Assembly (NCBI GenBank): GCA_900239685.1
Contig: OENT01000205.1
Span: 62,001-126,000, forward strand
Direction: 5' to 3'
Origin: Rotaria macrura
Lineage: Eukaryota > Rotifera > Eurotatoria > Philodinida > Philodinidae
DNA: 64,000 nt
Shown piece by piece: positions 1 through 11,747 of the stretch; within the stretch, counting starts at the first letter, position 1; every line of letters begins with the position of its first letter. The position numbers were made by a program, and so were the translations under genes. A model generated the notes under the pieces. The model was given only the letters and a program-made list of their open reading frames with translations. It had not been told where the DNA came from and ran no database searches.

Positions 1-1990
1 AAAACAAAATGAGAACAAGGTGAAGACGGCTACCTTAAAGTCAATGTCCCAAATACCGATAGCAAAAATTGTCTTATCTTGTTTGAGTCCCTGCATAGCT
101 ATTTTACACATGAGATAAAATATTTTTATATTTGCATAATCCGTAAAGTCTGCTCTTTCGCATAGTGTATAAACGTCCTTTTTTATTCACTGTTTTCGCA
201 GAGAAATTAACAGTCTACGATGATGAACTCGATGTGTCGTTATTACAATCGCTTTCCTTAATTTTGACAGCAAGCCATCTTTTGTCCTTGATTTCGACAC
301 CAGGTCACTTTTTGTTCCTATTGTCAGTGCATCATTACAAAACTAATATAAGTCCGTCCTCAACTGTTCGATCAATTATTTCAAGATATTTACAAGATTA
401 ACCTGATTCCAATCCAACAGGATCAAGGAAATTTTGTGTTCGTTTGAAGATGGTTTTGGTAAAGACATTACGAACACTAATATTGTAAACCGAATTGAAA
501 AAAAAAGGTGAAGGATAAAGCGAAAAATAATTACACGAAAACTAGCACCAGGCTCTTGAAAAAAGTGGATCTTATAGAATGTCATTATAATGATCTTTTT
601 CCTGCACATATGCCATTTTACTTCTATTAGTATTTCTTTTGTGATACACAAACTCTAGGAAATGTTGAAGTACATATAAGTGAATGGTTGTCCGATTTTC
701 CTTTCCATCTGGGTCAGATTACAAATTTTCGACATTATAGGAATTCCTTCATAGGATTTCGTTTTCTTTACGATACAATTCTTTTCAGAAATAAAGTGAC
801 AAATTGACCAAAATCTAGACATTTCATATTGAACCGCACCTCAGATACACATACACATGCTTTCCTTGCAAGAAAAGTCTATTCACATTGCAAGGGTTTT
901 CCGTAAAATGCGATTATCAAGGCAGCGGACGGGTAACTCTGCGATGATCCTTATACTTTCCCTCACGGTATCAGCAAATCTCAGCGAAATTCTCCACTTT
1001 TTTCGAGAAAATATAGAAAAAGTAGGATAATTGATTGAAATATGTGGCAAAATTAAGATTTCCCAGAAACGAAGGATTTATAGGACGAATCACAGCTCAT
1101 CTTCGAACAGATCATAACAAAAGTTAGTCATTTCATTCGCAAGAGCTATTTTACACTTTAATTCCGTGAAGAATGCACTAACAGGGTTTTGAATTAGCTT
1201 TCGGCTAACGTGTTGAAATTATGGAAAGACTCAAAAAAGATAAGAAAAGTTTTTGCTGTCGGTATTAGGGGCATTTGCTCTAGTTCTAAATCTATCGATT
1301 GCTCTGGTTAAGAAACACAACTCTAACGAAACAATTATTATTAAGAGTATTTTTGAACTGATAGAAATCACCTTTAGTCATACGGATTAAATTCTAAAAT
1401 GGTCCCTAACAAGTGTTTTTCATCTGATTCTTTTTCTGCTGACATAAAATGAATTTCAAAGACCAAATGAAGGTAGCCTAATGTTGACTGATCAGGAATT
1501 AATAAAATGGAAGATAATGGTAATACTTCAACGGCACCAAAAATGTTCTTCTTAACAGCACTTTAATCTGTTGAACATATACATGTGACGATTTTATAAA
1601 GAAGAAGAGTTATAGTGCTGATGGTATTATACTTTATTTAACTTCCCCAAATCATAAATCGCTTCGTTTTCTTTGGAAGCACCAGTTTATACGTATTTGT
1701 CACAAGAAGAATAGAAAGAGAGAGGATGACGCAAGGCAGTAGAAGAAATGAATGAATCGATGAACAATAAAAGTAAGGACAGTGATTAGAGAGCACATAT
1801 AGCTTGATAATGTCATAGTAAACAATCAACTAATGAACAATATCTAGTAATACAGGAGAGACGAAGAAAACGTTACTTATTCAATAGTGATAGATAAAAT
1901 AAGCATCATCATGCGTATAAAACCAACCATTAGAACTAAAAAATAACAAACTACCAACAACACTGAAAGTGTAATAATAGATTAATGTGT
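1..1990. other. Gene-poor AT-rich stretch
   Basis: Only short open frames are present (the longest about 90 codons, on opposite strands and overlapping). None has a recognisable motif or a plausible splice partner. I see no RNA gene or repeat here. Confidence 0.5.
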
Positions 1991-2029
1991 TCTTGAGTTC
2001 TTTGTTACTGTGGCATTCGAATGAAATGA

Positions 2030-2880
2030 ATCCATTTATTCAATGTATGATTAGCACATGGTTGCGGACACCGGGATTCAAAAAAGACATACTGAGCACG
2101 CATAATATCCGTTGTGGTTGACTAATTGATTGCACTTGACCTGTGATGGAATTTCATCAGTAGATAATGGAACGTTGACCATAAAATGCATAATTGGTAA
2201 AGGAATATCAAACAGTTAAGAAAGTCATTCAAGGATTATTGAACCCATGGCTCGCTATTATTGATATAAAATTAGATACACTTATATTGGTAGAAATCAA
2301 CAGTTTTATGTTGTACATGATCTTGTCCAACACTAAAAGACTTAGCGGTGTTACTTTTTCATGCCACAAATCAAGTAAAAGTAAACTATTCAAATCCTCC
2401 TGTGTGGGTGGAAGTATTTCTACCAAAAATGACATTATCGAGTGAAAATAAAATACTTTAAAGAAAATCAGTTAAGATTAAAATAGCTCACAAGCCAAAT
2501 GCTTTTTCTTCTTCTTTTTGATTTGATCATTGGTTTACCGTCAGTGCTAATCACTATAGTCAAACGAATTCCAATGATATTGCTTCGTTGATACCATTCA
2601 TCTGAAAAAAAGAAAAGGTTCAATGTTTTATGCCTATAGAAATTCATTCTTATGCAACTCACTTTTTATAACGAAAGCAACAAGCTGAATCTTGGTTGTG
2701 TTGCACCCCTTAATGATATCTATAGTTGATTTGAAAACTCTCTCTACCAATTCATTCATTGAAAACAGAAAAAATTCAGAATTTACTTTTCTTTCGTGTT
2801 GCACAATCGTAGCAATATCATAATACTGATCTTGCTGCTTGAAGCAAAGTGAATAAAAATAAAATGTTTTGAATGCAAAT
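2030..2880 (-). pseudogene. Decayed DNA-transposase-like gene
   Basis: Read on the minus strand, three neighbouring blocks give protein-like sequence in changing frames: 2662-2468, 2435-2229 and about 2180-2035. The last block holds a metal-binding-like pattern, HNGYYACSVC at 2116-2087, followed by a C-x3-C and a histidine (2086-2035). Stops and frame changes separate the blocks, so no continuous frame survives. The CxxC...CxxxC...H arrangement after an ISNF-type segment resembles the central part of large transposases common in rotifer genomes. That match is from memory of the family and needs a profile search. I see no terminal inverted repeats around it. It could also be a decayed host zinc-binding gene. 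Confidence 0.4.
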
Positions 2881-5582
2881 TTAACACCAAACTGTGCCTA
2901 TAAAGAATGAACGGGTTTTGAAATATCTGTTGAAAATGTTGTCGCCCTTTTTTTGATAATCACAATAGCAATGATGAGGATGTTATTGTTTTATTTAATT
3001 TTGGCATTTGAATAAAGTCTATCAGTTGACTAGGGAATTTGTACTTAGGAATATTTTCATAATTAGAGGATAAATTTATGTGAAAGTCATATTGATATGA
3101 ACTTTCTTCGAATCCAATGAATATATATCCTCAATCGTTTGAATAGTATCATTATGAACTTCATTGTCTATCTCGAAAAAGTATTCAATGCTGTCAAAAG
3201 TGAAAATAAAATAGTCCCAAAGCAAGCTTATTACGTTCCTCAACATTATCTTCTTTTGAATCAGTTTCATCAATACTAACTTAATCATCATACTGAACTT
3301 CGACGTTGTTCATACTTTTTATAATAAAAAATGATAGTTCATATTGTTTTTAGAAGTAGACATGTGAAGAACTAATGTACATATATTAATTCAAAAACAT
3401 ATTTTTCAGACTTGAAGAAGATTTGCTAGATAATCATTTTCGATAAGGAGAATTTTGCTCCTTTTTCAGTTTCCTCTCTATTGATAAAAATGTCATAAAG
3501 TTGTTAGTAAAAGATAATAGATCAACGTAAGATGAAGAATGAAACTATCAGCCTGAGACGTCAAGTTATCTTTGTCCATATGCCAAACTAAAATATGTTA
3601 ACATGAATAAACAGTAACAATGAATAGTAAAACTCTGAGCGAATAGAATTATCAAATGTTTGTATACAAATTTAACGAATCTATCTTTTTGAGGGAGTAT
3701 ACACCTCTAAATATAACAATAGACATTATCTTGGTGACTATCATTTTTACAGCAATCCAGTAGTGACCTCTATAGAGATGAAAAAAAATGCGTTCTTTCA
3801 CCGTTTGTCTCAGCATGGATTGAGGTAATTGTTCTGAAGAATAGTTAGTATCTATTGTAAGTCTAAGCTAAGCATTGAATAAACGAATAAAATATTTTTC
3901 TAGATTTTGGGGGCTGCTTTTGTATAACAATCTTTTATAAATCGATTAGGAGTTTCGCCGACAAGCGTTTAACTCGGAAACTATCCATGAGCAGAATGAA
4001 AGAAACTAAGAATGTCTTTCGTCGGAATTCGAAGCAGTACTCAAAACCTACAGGATTCTAATCTAAGTGATAGTCAAAATTATATGAAAGCCTCGTTTTA
4101 GAAATAATAGTCGATAACTTAAAATCACAAATGAATGAACCTGATACGGAATTATACAAGCCACTAAAATCCTATCTAGCTAATTGACCGCTTATCTGTA
4201 TGCCACGGTGATAGAAGAGATTAATCAGTGCCTCTTATTGAATTTAGTGAAATTCCGATATGATTTTGTATATGTTATAGATATTCTAAAAGAATCTGAC
4301 CAAATCTAATTGTTCGATTTATTCTTCTGGAATCTGTGATTACACACTGTTTTGAAAAATACCTGGATCTTTGAATTCCTTGATTTCAGGTTGCCTTTGG
4401 AACTGCATCGTTTCTTAAAACAAAACAGTGCATGTAAGACATCTTGTTTTAGATCCAATGTAACCATTTTTCGATTTTCAACGTGTTTCCGAGCGTTTGA
4501 GATTACTATAAATCGTCGCGTCACGGTGCGTCCAAACGCGTTTATTTCTATCCTAAAAATTAAAAATACAACAACCCTTTATGTTGGAATCGAACAAACA
4601 TATTACGGTGAACTATGATATAATACTCAGATGATGAGAACAACAGAATGGCAACTGTTTGGCGATAACTTGAAATAAAGATTCAAACTCTTGACTAATC
4701 GATTACAAAACATACATAAGATCCACTGAGTCACACATAACTCGATCATGGCTCTTAATTTCATGAGTCATCTGAATGAATGGTTCTGCAAGATTTGACA
4801 TGTGAAAATTGAGTTCTCAAATAATGTCATTTTATAAAATAAATGTAAATAGAAAGTCACTATAAATAGTATCACGATAGAGCTATATCTGATTTTTTTA
4901 AGGCGGAGAAAAAAATTAAGTCTTGTTTGGTCCAAAAATAAATAAATTTTGTAGACAATTAAATCCTAGTGCTATGGGTGAATAGTCAGTGATACGGTAT
5001 AGAAATGCTAATTACGCCTTTTCTGCTGATTAATAATAGGAAAATATGTGATTCGGCTAAAAAATAAAGATTTTTTAGGAAAAAGTGCAAAGGAAAATTC
5101 TAGCCTCGCTAGGTTGTTTAACTGTATATTTTTAGTTTTACAAAACATTGCTACAAAATTAAATCGAATACTTAGCTTAAAAAATACATTTTGTTTTTTG
5201 TTTTCTTTAATTCAAAAGAATGCAAATCAATTTTTTCCTACCGCATAAATGAAAATTATTCATTTTGATGTTTAAATTGAAGCAATAATATAAGATGCTG
5301 AGCCATTCTTCAAATCTGAACACCATCTGAATGACGATACATCTTGGGGAATTCGTATTTACATGTTTATCCTAGATATAATTTACCGTGCTGATTAGTA
5401 ATGCGTAAATGCAGTGAATAGTATTTTGGCTAAGCACCCACCCCGTTTCTGACAACTTATGGATTCATATGCGCTGTTGCAACTTTATAGAGTCAATATA
5501 AGTACTCAGTTTGGTAAATTTCATTATCGATAGAAGATTCTTTTACTCGAAGACGACTAAGCTTTTTTAATCATCACAGAAA
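2881..5582. other. No recognisable gene; AT-rich spacer
   Basis: Several frames of 60-90 codons overlap on both strands, with no motif. The right edge is the site where the LTR retrotransposon begins. Confidence 0.5.
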
Positions 5583-5863
5583 GTTAGAATAGTCTTTACT
5601 TTTTGTTTATTTAAAATCAAAAAAAGGCCCCCTTTAAGAAAGAAAACTCTGTATATATATCCTCGTATTCATAGTTGAAAAGGAGAGAACATCCAGGCTC
5701 ATTCTCTTCTCTTCTAGCACGAAAATTGAAAATGTCCTTGATGACATGAAAAGAAGAAATGTCCTTATGAATATGTGAGAACAAAGAACAGAGATCAGTA
5801 TACGAAACGTCATCCCACAGCTTGAAGAAAGTAATAGTCATTCATAGTTATGACTATGTAACA
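5583..5863 (-). repeat. 3' LTR of the gypsy-type element
   Basis: 281-bp direct repeat. It matches 11748-12034 base for base apart from the A-run length. The element-strand start TGTTAC lies at 5863. The apparent 74-codon frame inside it is present in both LTR copies and is not a gene. Confidence 0.92.
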
Positions 5864-5875
5864 CCTCCCCCTTCT
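5864..5875 (-). promoter_or_regulatory. Polypurine tract (plus-strand primer site)
   Basis: On the minus strand the bases directly upstream of TGTTAC read AGAAGGGGGAGG, all purines. This is the expected place and composition for the plus-strand primer of an LTR element. Confidence 0.75.
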
Positions 5876-6164
5876 AACTAGGAGATCGTCCCGATCACCG
5901 AATCAAAAAAAATACAAGAAACAATTAATAATAAAGAAAAGGAAAAAAACGAAGAGTAAAACAAGTGAACAATAGACATAACATTTTTTAGAGATCAAAC
6001 GAAAACCTAACTCGTAATCGAGAAAAAAAAACTATAACAATAAGCAGAAAGTGAGATACCATTCTTTTATTAGACTTTTACAATAAAAACGTATCGATGA
6101 TTTTTTCATATAACACCAGACCACATATTGATAATTACTTTGATTTTTGATCAATGGATATCTG

Positions 6165-9100
6165 TCATTGGTCACAACTAAACACGTGCTTCATATCCAT
6201 GGTAGTTACTTGTTTTGTATAATATGGATTTTTGTTTTCATCTGGATCTTCAATCCTAACGATAAATGTTGCTGGACCCTTTTGTGCAATCACCCGATAT
6301 GGACCCTCATATTTTTCCTGAAATTTAGAAGTGCGATTGATAATTCGTACCAACACTAGATCTCCTATTTGGAACTTAGGATCCGGTCGATTCAAATCAT
6401 ATCGATTCTTTGCTAACCTAGTTTGGTGTTGAATATTCAACTTGGCATGGTTTATAATCAATTTTCTCGATGTCTTGATATGGTCATAATATTCGTTTGG
6501 CTTCCTAAGAGAAATTTTCATTTGTTTTGGATCCATTAATAAGTGATTTTCTCGGGTAAACATAAGTTGAAATGGTGTTAAACTTGTTGTTGCATGTTGA
6601 CTTGTGTTATATGCATAGATTATCGGTTGTAGAAATTCATCCCAGTCATCTTTTTGATCATCAATTAATTTTGATATGGCAGGTGCAAATGTCGCATTAA
6701 ATCTTTCCGTTTGAGCGTTTGATGTTGGATGATATGGAGTCGCCAAAACGTGAGTAGTATTACACGATTCGAGAACTGTTCTTGTTAATTCTGCAACGAA
6801 ATGCGGTCCTTGGTCTGTGATTAACTTTGTTGGTGCTCCATAACCATAACATATATCAAGAAAAAAATCACAAGCTTCTTGAGCTGAATTCGTTCGAACG
6901 GCTTTTGCGAAGACGTATTTAGATAGGTAATCTGTCATCGTAATAATATAACGATTACCTGTGGCTGAAGGTTGATTTGTTGGACCCCAATAATCCATAC
7001 CAACCAAACCCATTATTTCATTAGGCACTGGGCTGACATTCATTTTTCCTGGTCGCTTTGTTCGTACATAATTATGCTTTGCGCATTTAATACACGATTT
7101 TATGTAACTTGATATCGTCCTATACATGTTCGGCCAATAATATTTGTTGATTAATTTATGGTATGTTTTATTATTGCCCAAATGTCCAGCTGTGGGATGA
7201 TCATGATAAAGAAACATTACTTGGTTAATCATTGACTTTGGGATCCATGGTAATTGAATTCTTTTTTGATTGCGTAAAATTACTTTGTATATAGTATTAT
7301 CAATTATAACATAATCTTGTTCATTAACTAACCTTTTTAGTCGCTCTTGAATTTCGTCATCCATGATTTGCTCGTCTTTTAACTGCTTCAGACTAAAAGC
7401 CATATCCATCATAGTCTTTTTGCCTATTACCTTTGATGGTAATAATGATGGATGCGTATTTGATGATGAAAACGATGTTGTTGTATTTGATCGATTGCAT
7501 GATGACGATGATTTTGATGTTTGATTTAACTTCGATGTTGATAAAGTCGTTTGTTCTGGTAATTCGTTGACTTTCGATCGAGTGTTGTAAATCCTTTTTG
7601 TCATTGAAATAATTGTATCATTCCTGGGCACATTTCTTATCCTGCAAGATGTTTTTTTCGCTTGATCGTATACCATTGAACGAGTCATAACATTGATTGT
7701 GGCTATCGGTTGAAGTTCGGATTCAACATCTTCTAATTCATCAACATGTGGAAACAAATAACCATCATTATGTCGTCGAATTATAATGCTATCCGTAGAT
7801 ATTTGCTCATTACTTAATGGATAACGAGAAAGTAAGTCCGCATCACAATGACATTTCCCTTTCTTATATATTATTTCTTTAATGTTGTACTCGGATAATA
7901 TTTCTATAGACCAACGATCGATGCGTCCGTTACGTGATTTCTTCTTGTGAAATTGACATAGCGGGCAATGATCTGTTTCGATTGTGATATCTCTTCCTAA
8001 TAAGTAGCAACGTAGCTTGGTAATGGACCATACCATAGCCAATGCTTCCAATTCGGTGGTTGAATATCTACTTTCGCTTCTTGATAGTACACGTGATAGA
8101 TAGTAAATAACTTTAATTTTCCCCTCCGTCGTCCGTTGTTTCAGTACAGCGCCAAGTCCTACGGTAGAGGCATCAGTCGATAATATAAAATGTAAATTAG
8201 GATCAGGGTATTCGAGCATCAGTTCAGGTCCTGTAATAGCTGCTTTCAATTGTTGTACTGCTCGTCGATGTTCCTCATTCCATTGAAATTTACCTTTATT
8301 GCCTTTTGTTAAATTGGTTACTCGATGAATTGGGGAAGCCATCTTCGAAAAATTTTTAATAAATTTCCTATAAAAACCAATGCCTCCGATGAACGCGTTG
8401 GCCTGTTTTAATGTCGGATGATCGGATAAATGTAATTCACGAATCGCCTTGATATTATCATACAATGGAGTAATGCCGTATTGATTTATCGAATGACCTA
8501 AATAATTAATTTTTTTCATCATAATAGAACATTTACTGGGGTTTAATTGAAATCGATGATTGTGAAGAACTCCAAGTACTTCATCGAGATGTTTGCGATG
8601 GTCGCTAAATGTTTTACTGAAAATGACAATATCATCAAGATATACTAAACAAAATTCCTCGCGACCATTAGCAATTAAGTTAGACATTATGCGTTGGAAA
8701 ACGGGTGGGGCATTGGTTAAGCCCATCGGTAAGACATTAAATTCCCATAATCCTGTTGTCGTAACAAATGCTGTCTTTGGTTTATCTATTTCATTGATCG
8801 GGATCTGAAAATATCCGGATCGAAGATCCAGTTTTGAAAAATAACAATTTCCACCTAGTTGTTGTAAAGTTGACTCAATTGTTGGAATTGGGAACGAATC
8901 TTTCATTGTTATTGCGTTAAGCTTTCGGTAGTCCACCACAAATCTATAACCTCCATCTTTCTTTTTTATTAACAACACTGGTGATGACCATGGTGAAGAC
9001 GACGGACGAATTTGATTTGACTTCTCGAGTTGATTAATCAGTTCCTTTAAAATTTGTTGCTGTTCCCATGATCCTCGATACGGTATCGAATTAATTGGAG

Positions 9101-10163
9101 GATGATCACTTGTTGGTATAGTATGATGAATCGATGTCAATGCGATTGTTGGTGTAGACGTATCGAATAGTTTTCGATACCGGTCCATAATCTTCCGTAT
9201 CGTAATTCTTTCCTGCAACTCTATGATATGCTGTACCATTTGATCCATAATCTTATCAACTTCATTGTTAACTGACGTTGTACGATGATTTTCTTTAACG
9301 ATTGGATTACTACGTTGTGGCGTATTTAATGATGATTGTGTTGTTCTAAATTTAAGTTGTTGCACATCTCGTGGATCGCAACGAACGCAATGTGTCCGAT
9401 CAGTTGTACAAGAAGCCGATGAAACTATTGATCTCCACTTATTGTTATTATACTTATTTTTACTTACTGATATCATTCCCATATGTGTACTCTCCAATAG
9501 GTGTATAGAGAAATCATTTTTATTATATATTGTTATTTTTGCTATATTATTTTGTATATGAATAGATTCCAATATTAGCAGAATTCGTTTTTTTTGCTGT
9601 AATTGTACATTTGGTGAAAATAACCCTGTTGTTGCAGATTCTATATCAACCACTACATCCACTTTTTGTTTAGTATGTGGTGAGATATATATTGAACGAT
9701 AAAGCTTTACCGGATTAACTTGATTAATCGACGCTGTTGTCAATGGTATCTTCGCTTTGTTCCCTAATATTTCGACAGTATTCTTTGAACGATTGATGGT
9801 AATCTTGTAATTTTGGATCCAATCCTCTCCTAAAATAACATCACAACATAATGTTTTTGTAATTGCAGCCGTTACATATGTTTTAATATGTTGAATTTTT
9901 ATTTCCAAATCGACATATCCAATGATAGAAAGTGATGTTTTATTTGCCAAAAAGAATTCCTGTTGGACCGGATAGATTTTATGATGTTGAATTCGAGCCA
10001 GTGAAGATTGACGAATGATCGTATTGGTTGCTCCTGTGTCGACGAGTATCTTCATCAATCGATTATTGACTGGCACATGAATAAAATGTAATTGTGATGG
10101 ATGTTGAATAGAATTGACGGAGGCACCACCATCTAGTGACTCCGCTTCTCGAAATATTGTTGA
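6165..10163 (-). CDS. pol: Pol polyprotein: protease, RT, RNase H, integrase
   Basis: Copies the element RNA into DNA and integrates it. Residue numbers count from a GTG at 10076; the frame is open back to a stop at 10164-10166. The protease motif LVDTGATNTII lies at residues 11-21, with ILGEDWI later. The reverse transcriptase carries YLDDIVIFS at about 479-487. RNase H follows (STDAS, then TDHCPL). The integrase has an HHCC finger (HxxxxxH-type start and CIKC), then a DDE core with MDYWGP, TDQGPHF and QTERFNA. It ends with a GPYRV-type module typical of gypsy integrases. No initiator ATG is needed if Pol is made as a Gag-Pol fusion: this frame overlaps the end of gag by about 30 bases in the -1 frame. 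All catalytic motifs look intact. Confidence 0.94.
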   Translation of the reverse strand, partial: STIFREAESLDGGASVNSIQHPSQLHFIHVPVNNRLMKILVDTGATNTIIRQSSLARIQHHKIYPVQQEFFLANKTSLSIIGYVDLEIKIQHIKTYVTAAITKTLCCDVILGEDWIQNYKITINRSKNTVEILGNKAKIPLTTASINQVNPVKLYRSIYISPHTKQKVDVVVDIESATTGLFSPNVQLQQKKRILLILESIHIQNNIAKITIYNKNDFSIHLLESTHMGMISVSKNKYNNNKWRSIVSSASCTTDRTHCVRCDPRDVQQLKFRTTQSSLNTPQRSNPIVKENHRTTSVNNEVDKIMDQMVQHIIELQERITIRKIMDRYRKLFDTSTPTIALTSIHHTIPTSDHPPINSIPYRGSWEQQQILKELINQLEKSNQIRPSSSPWSSPVLLIKKKDGGYRFVVDYRKLNAITMKDSFPIPTIESTLQQLGGNCYFSKLDLRSGYFQIPINEIDKPKTAFVTTTGLWEFNVLPMGLTNAPPVFQRIMSNLIANGREEFCLVYLDDIVIFSKTFSDHRKHLDEVLGVLHNHRFQLNPSKCSIMMKKINYLGHSINQYGITPLYDNIKAIRELHLSDHPTLKQANAFIGGIGFYRKFIKNFSKMASPIHRVTNLTKGNKGKFQWNEEHRRAVQQLKAAITGPELMLEYPDPNLHFILSTDASTVGLGAVLKQRTTEGKIKVIYYLSRVLSRSESRYSTTELEALAMVWSITKLRCYLLGRDITIETDHCPLCQFHKKKSRNGRIDRWSIEILSEYNIKEIIYKKGKCHCDADLLSRYPLSNEQISTDSIIIRRHNDGYLFPHVDELEDVESELQPIATINVMTRSMVYDQAKKTSCRIRNVPRNDTIISMTKRIYNTRSKVNELPEQTTLSTSKLNQTSKSSSSCNRSNTTTSFSSSNTHPSLLPSKVIGKKTMMDMAFSLKQLKDEQIMDDEIQERLKRLVNEQDYVIIDNTIYKVILRNQKRIQLPWIPKSMINQVMFLYHDHPTAGHLGNNKTYHKLINKYYWPNMYRTISSYIKSCIKCAKHNYVRTKRPGKMNVSPVPNEIMGLVGMDYWGPTNQPSATGNRYIITMTDYLSKYVFAKAVRTNSAQEACDFFLDICYGYGAPTKLITDQGPHFVAELTRTVLESCNTTHVLATPYHPTSNAQTERFNATFAPAISKLIDDQKDDWDEFLQPIIYAYNTSQHATTSLTPFQLMFTRENHLLMDPKQMKISLRKPNEYYDHIKTSRKLIINHAKLNIQHQTRLAKNRYDLNRPDPKFQIGDLVLVRIINRTSKFQEKYEGPYRVIAQKGPATFIVRIEDPDENKNPYYTKQVTTMDMKHVFSCDQ

Positions 10164-11668
10164 TTATATTGCCGAGACAAATTTAAATCTGGACAATCTC
10201 GTTGAAAATGGCCCGGTTGGTTGCACTGATAGCATAAACGCTGATGATCATATTGCTGATTTTGATTTGAATCTTTATAATATGGTTGCCGCTTATAATC
10301 ATATTTATATGAGTCGTAATTTGTCGAATGATAGTGTTGCCGTTGATTATTATAATTACGATTGTAATGGTTAACATAATTGTTTCGTAGCGGATGATGT
10401 TGCGATGGCTGTAGCTGCTTTTGTTCTGTACGTAGTAGTTCATTGGGCGAAGATGAATTTCTATCCTGTGTTTCCGATTGATTATTCGACCATGGTCTAA
10501 ATGAAAAATTACTTTGCTCATGCATAACTTTCTCTTTTTCGATTCTTTCATGTTGCTGCATTATAATCAGAAAATCCTTCAATGATGATATAGATAATGA
10601 ATAATGTTGAAGTTCTGAACGAAGACCTCGTCGAAGATATTGAAGTTGATCCTGTTCAGTAATTTTCGTATCCAATTTAAGACTAAGTCGAATGATGTCT
10701 TGCACAAAGTTACCTACTGGTTCCATTTCACCCTGCTTACGTGACACGAGTTGAGCCAAATAATCTATTTTTGTTAGTTGAATCGGTGGTGGAAATGCGT
10801 GTAAAAAAACTTCTTTGAATGATGTCCAGTTATCAATATCATCTTCTTGATGGCAATACCATTCCTGAGCCGGGCCACTCAGTTTGATCACGGCTAATTC
10901 ATATATTTGTTCGTTATTTAACCTAATTGCTTTTGCCGTGTGTTCTAAATTTTTTACCCAATTAAGTGAATTCTCGGAACCAGAGAAATTCGGTATGAGT
11001 TTCACTTTTTCATTCTTTGCTGCTTGCAATACTTGACCTGGTGTTTCGGGTTGAAATAACCGTTCATTATTATTATTCGATGTATTTGATACTTCCGACG
11101 TATCATCATATGTGTGCTCGACGACTTTCCTTATTAATGATGCTTCGATTGAAGTCTGAGCCCGTTGATTATCTTTACCTGTAAGTCCTCGTTGTGAGTT
11201 AAAATTGTGCATAAATTGATGAATGAATGTTTGCATGTCTGATATCTGTAACCGATTTAGTCGATACCATAGTAATGCTTCACCACGTAATTTTGCTGCT
11301 GCTAAATCTCGTTGTTCACTTGGACAGATATGCTGCTGTTCTATAAACACAAGGACTTGATCAATCCACTGTCCAGCATCTTCCATTTCTTCTCCTGCAA
11401 AAGTCGGAATCTCGATTGTTTGATTCGAAGCTGAAACGTTCATTCTGGTTAATAACAATGTTTGCTGATTGTTAACGGTGGATAACGTCGAGTCCTGATC
11501 GTCAGGGGTTGATTTCAACAACACTGATGGCAATGATTCATGTGGCACATCAGAAGGTTCTTCGGTTTGAACATAAACCTTTGGTGCATTAGACTGCATT
11601 CTTTTTCCTAATAAGTGATCGTGTATTGTCGTGTGTTTTAGATTTGTTGTTGTCCTAGTAGCTGGCAT
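10133..11668 (-). CDS. gag: Gag structural protein with CCHC zinc knuckle
   Basis: 511 residues starting MPATRTTTNL. Two capsid-type Gag modules can be seen. One is at about residues 87-157 (PTFAGEE, then LRGEALLWYRL). A second, longer one is at about 225-345 (PNFSGSE, then LSGPAQEWY). They share the same order of hydrophobic and tryptophan positions, which suggests an internal duplication. The C-terminal part is rich in Asn, Tyr and Gln and ends in a zinc knuckle, CYQCNQPGHFQRDC, at about 479-492, which would bind the element RNA. The stop at 10133-10135 lies inside the pol overlap, so translation of Pol probably needs a -1 frameshift. I did not see a canonical slippery heptamer in the short overlap. 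Confidence 0.92.
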   Translation of the reverse strand: MPATRTTTNLKHTTIHDHLLGKRMQSNAPKVYVQTEEPSDVPHESLPSVLLKSTPDDQDSTLSTVNNQQTLLLTRMNVSASNQTIEIPTFAGEEMEDAGQWIDQVLVFIEQQHICPSEQRDLAAAKLRGEALLWYRLNRLQISDMQTFIHQFMHNFNSQRGLTGKDNQRAQTSIEASLIRKVVEHTYDDTSEVSNTSNNNNERLFQPETPGQVLQAAKNEKVKLIPNFSGSENSLNWVKNLEHTAKAIRLNNEQIYELAVIKLSGPAQEWYCHQEDDIDNWTSFKEVFLHAFPPPIQLTKIDYLAQLVSRKQGEMEPVGNFVQDIIRLSLKLDTKITEQDQLQYLRRGLRSELQHYSLSISSLKDFLIIMQQHERIEKEKVMHEQSNFSFRPWSNNQSETQDRNSSSPNELLRTEQKQLQPSQHHPLRNNYVNHYNRNYNNQRQHYHSTNYDSYKYDYKRQPYYKDSNQNQQYDHQRLCYQCNQPGHFQRDCPDLNLSRQYNQQYFEKRSH

Positions 11669-11731
11669 TCATCCAATTATAATTAATTTGATACTCGGTC
11701 TCTCTTGTTGTGATGTTGTATTGACAAACAA

Positions 11732-11747
11732 GTCGGTCAGGCCCCCA
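11732..11747 (-). other. Primer-binding site
   Basis: Directly after the 5' LTR, the element strand reads TGGGGGCCTGACCGAC. It begins with TGG, complementary to a tRNA CCA end. I cannot name the priming tRNA without a tRNA set from this genome. Confidence 0.55.

Noticed and set aside
5617..5841. A 74-codon frame present twice (also 11782-12012)
   Set aside because: It lies wholly inside the two LTR copies, has no motif, and is duplicated because the LTRs are.
10183..10551. A 122-codon minus-strand frame inside gag
   Set aside because: Shadow of the Asn/Tyr-rich gag coding sequence in another frame.
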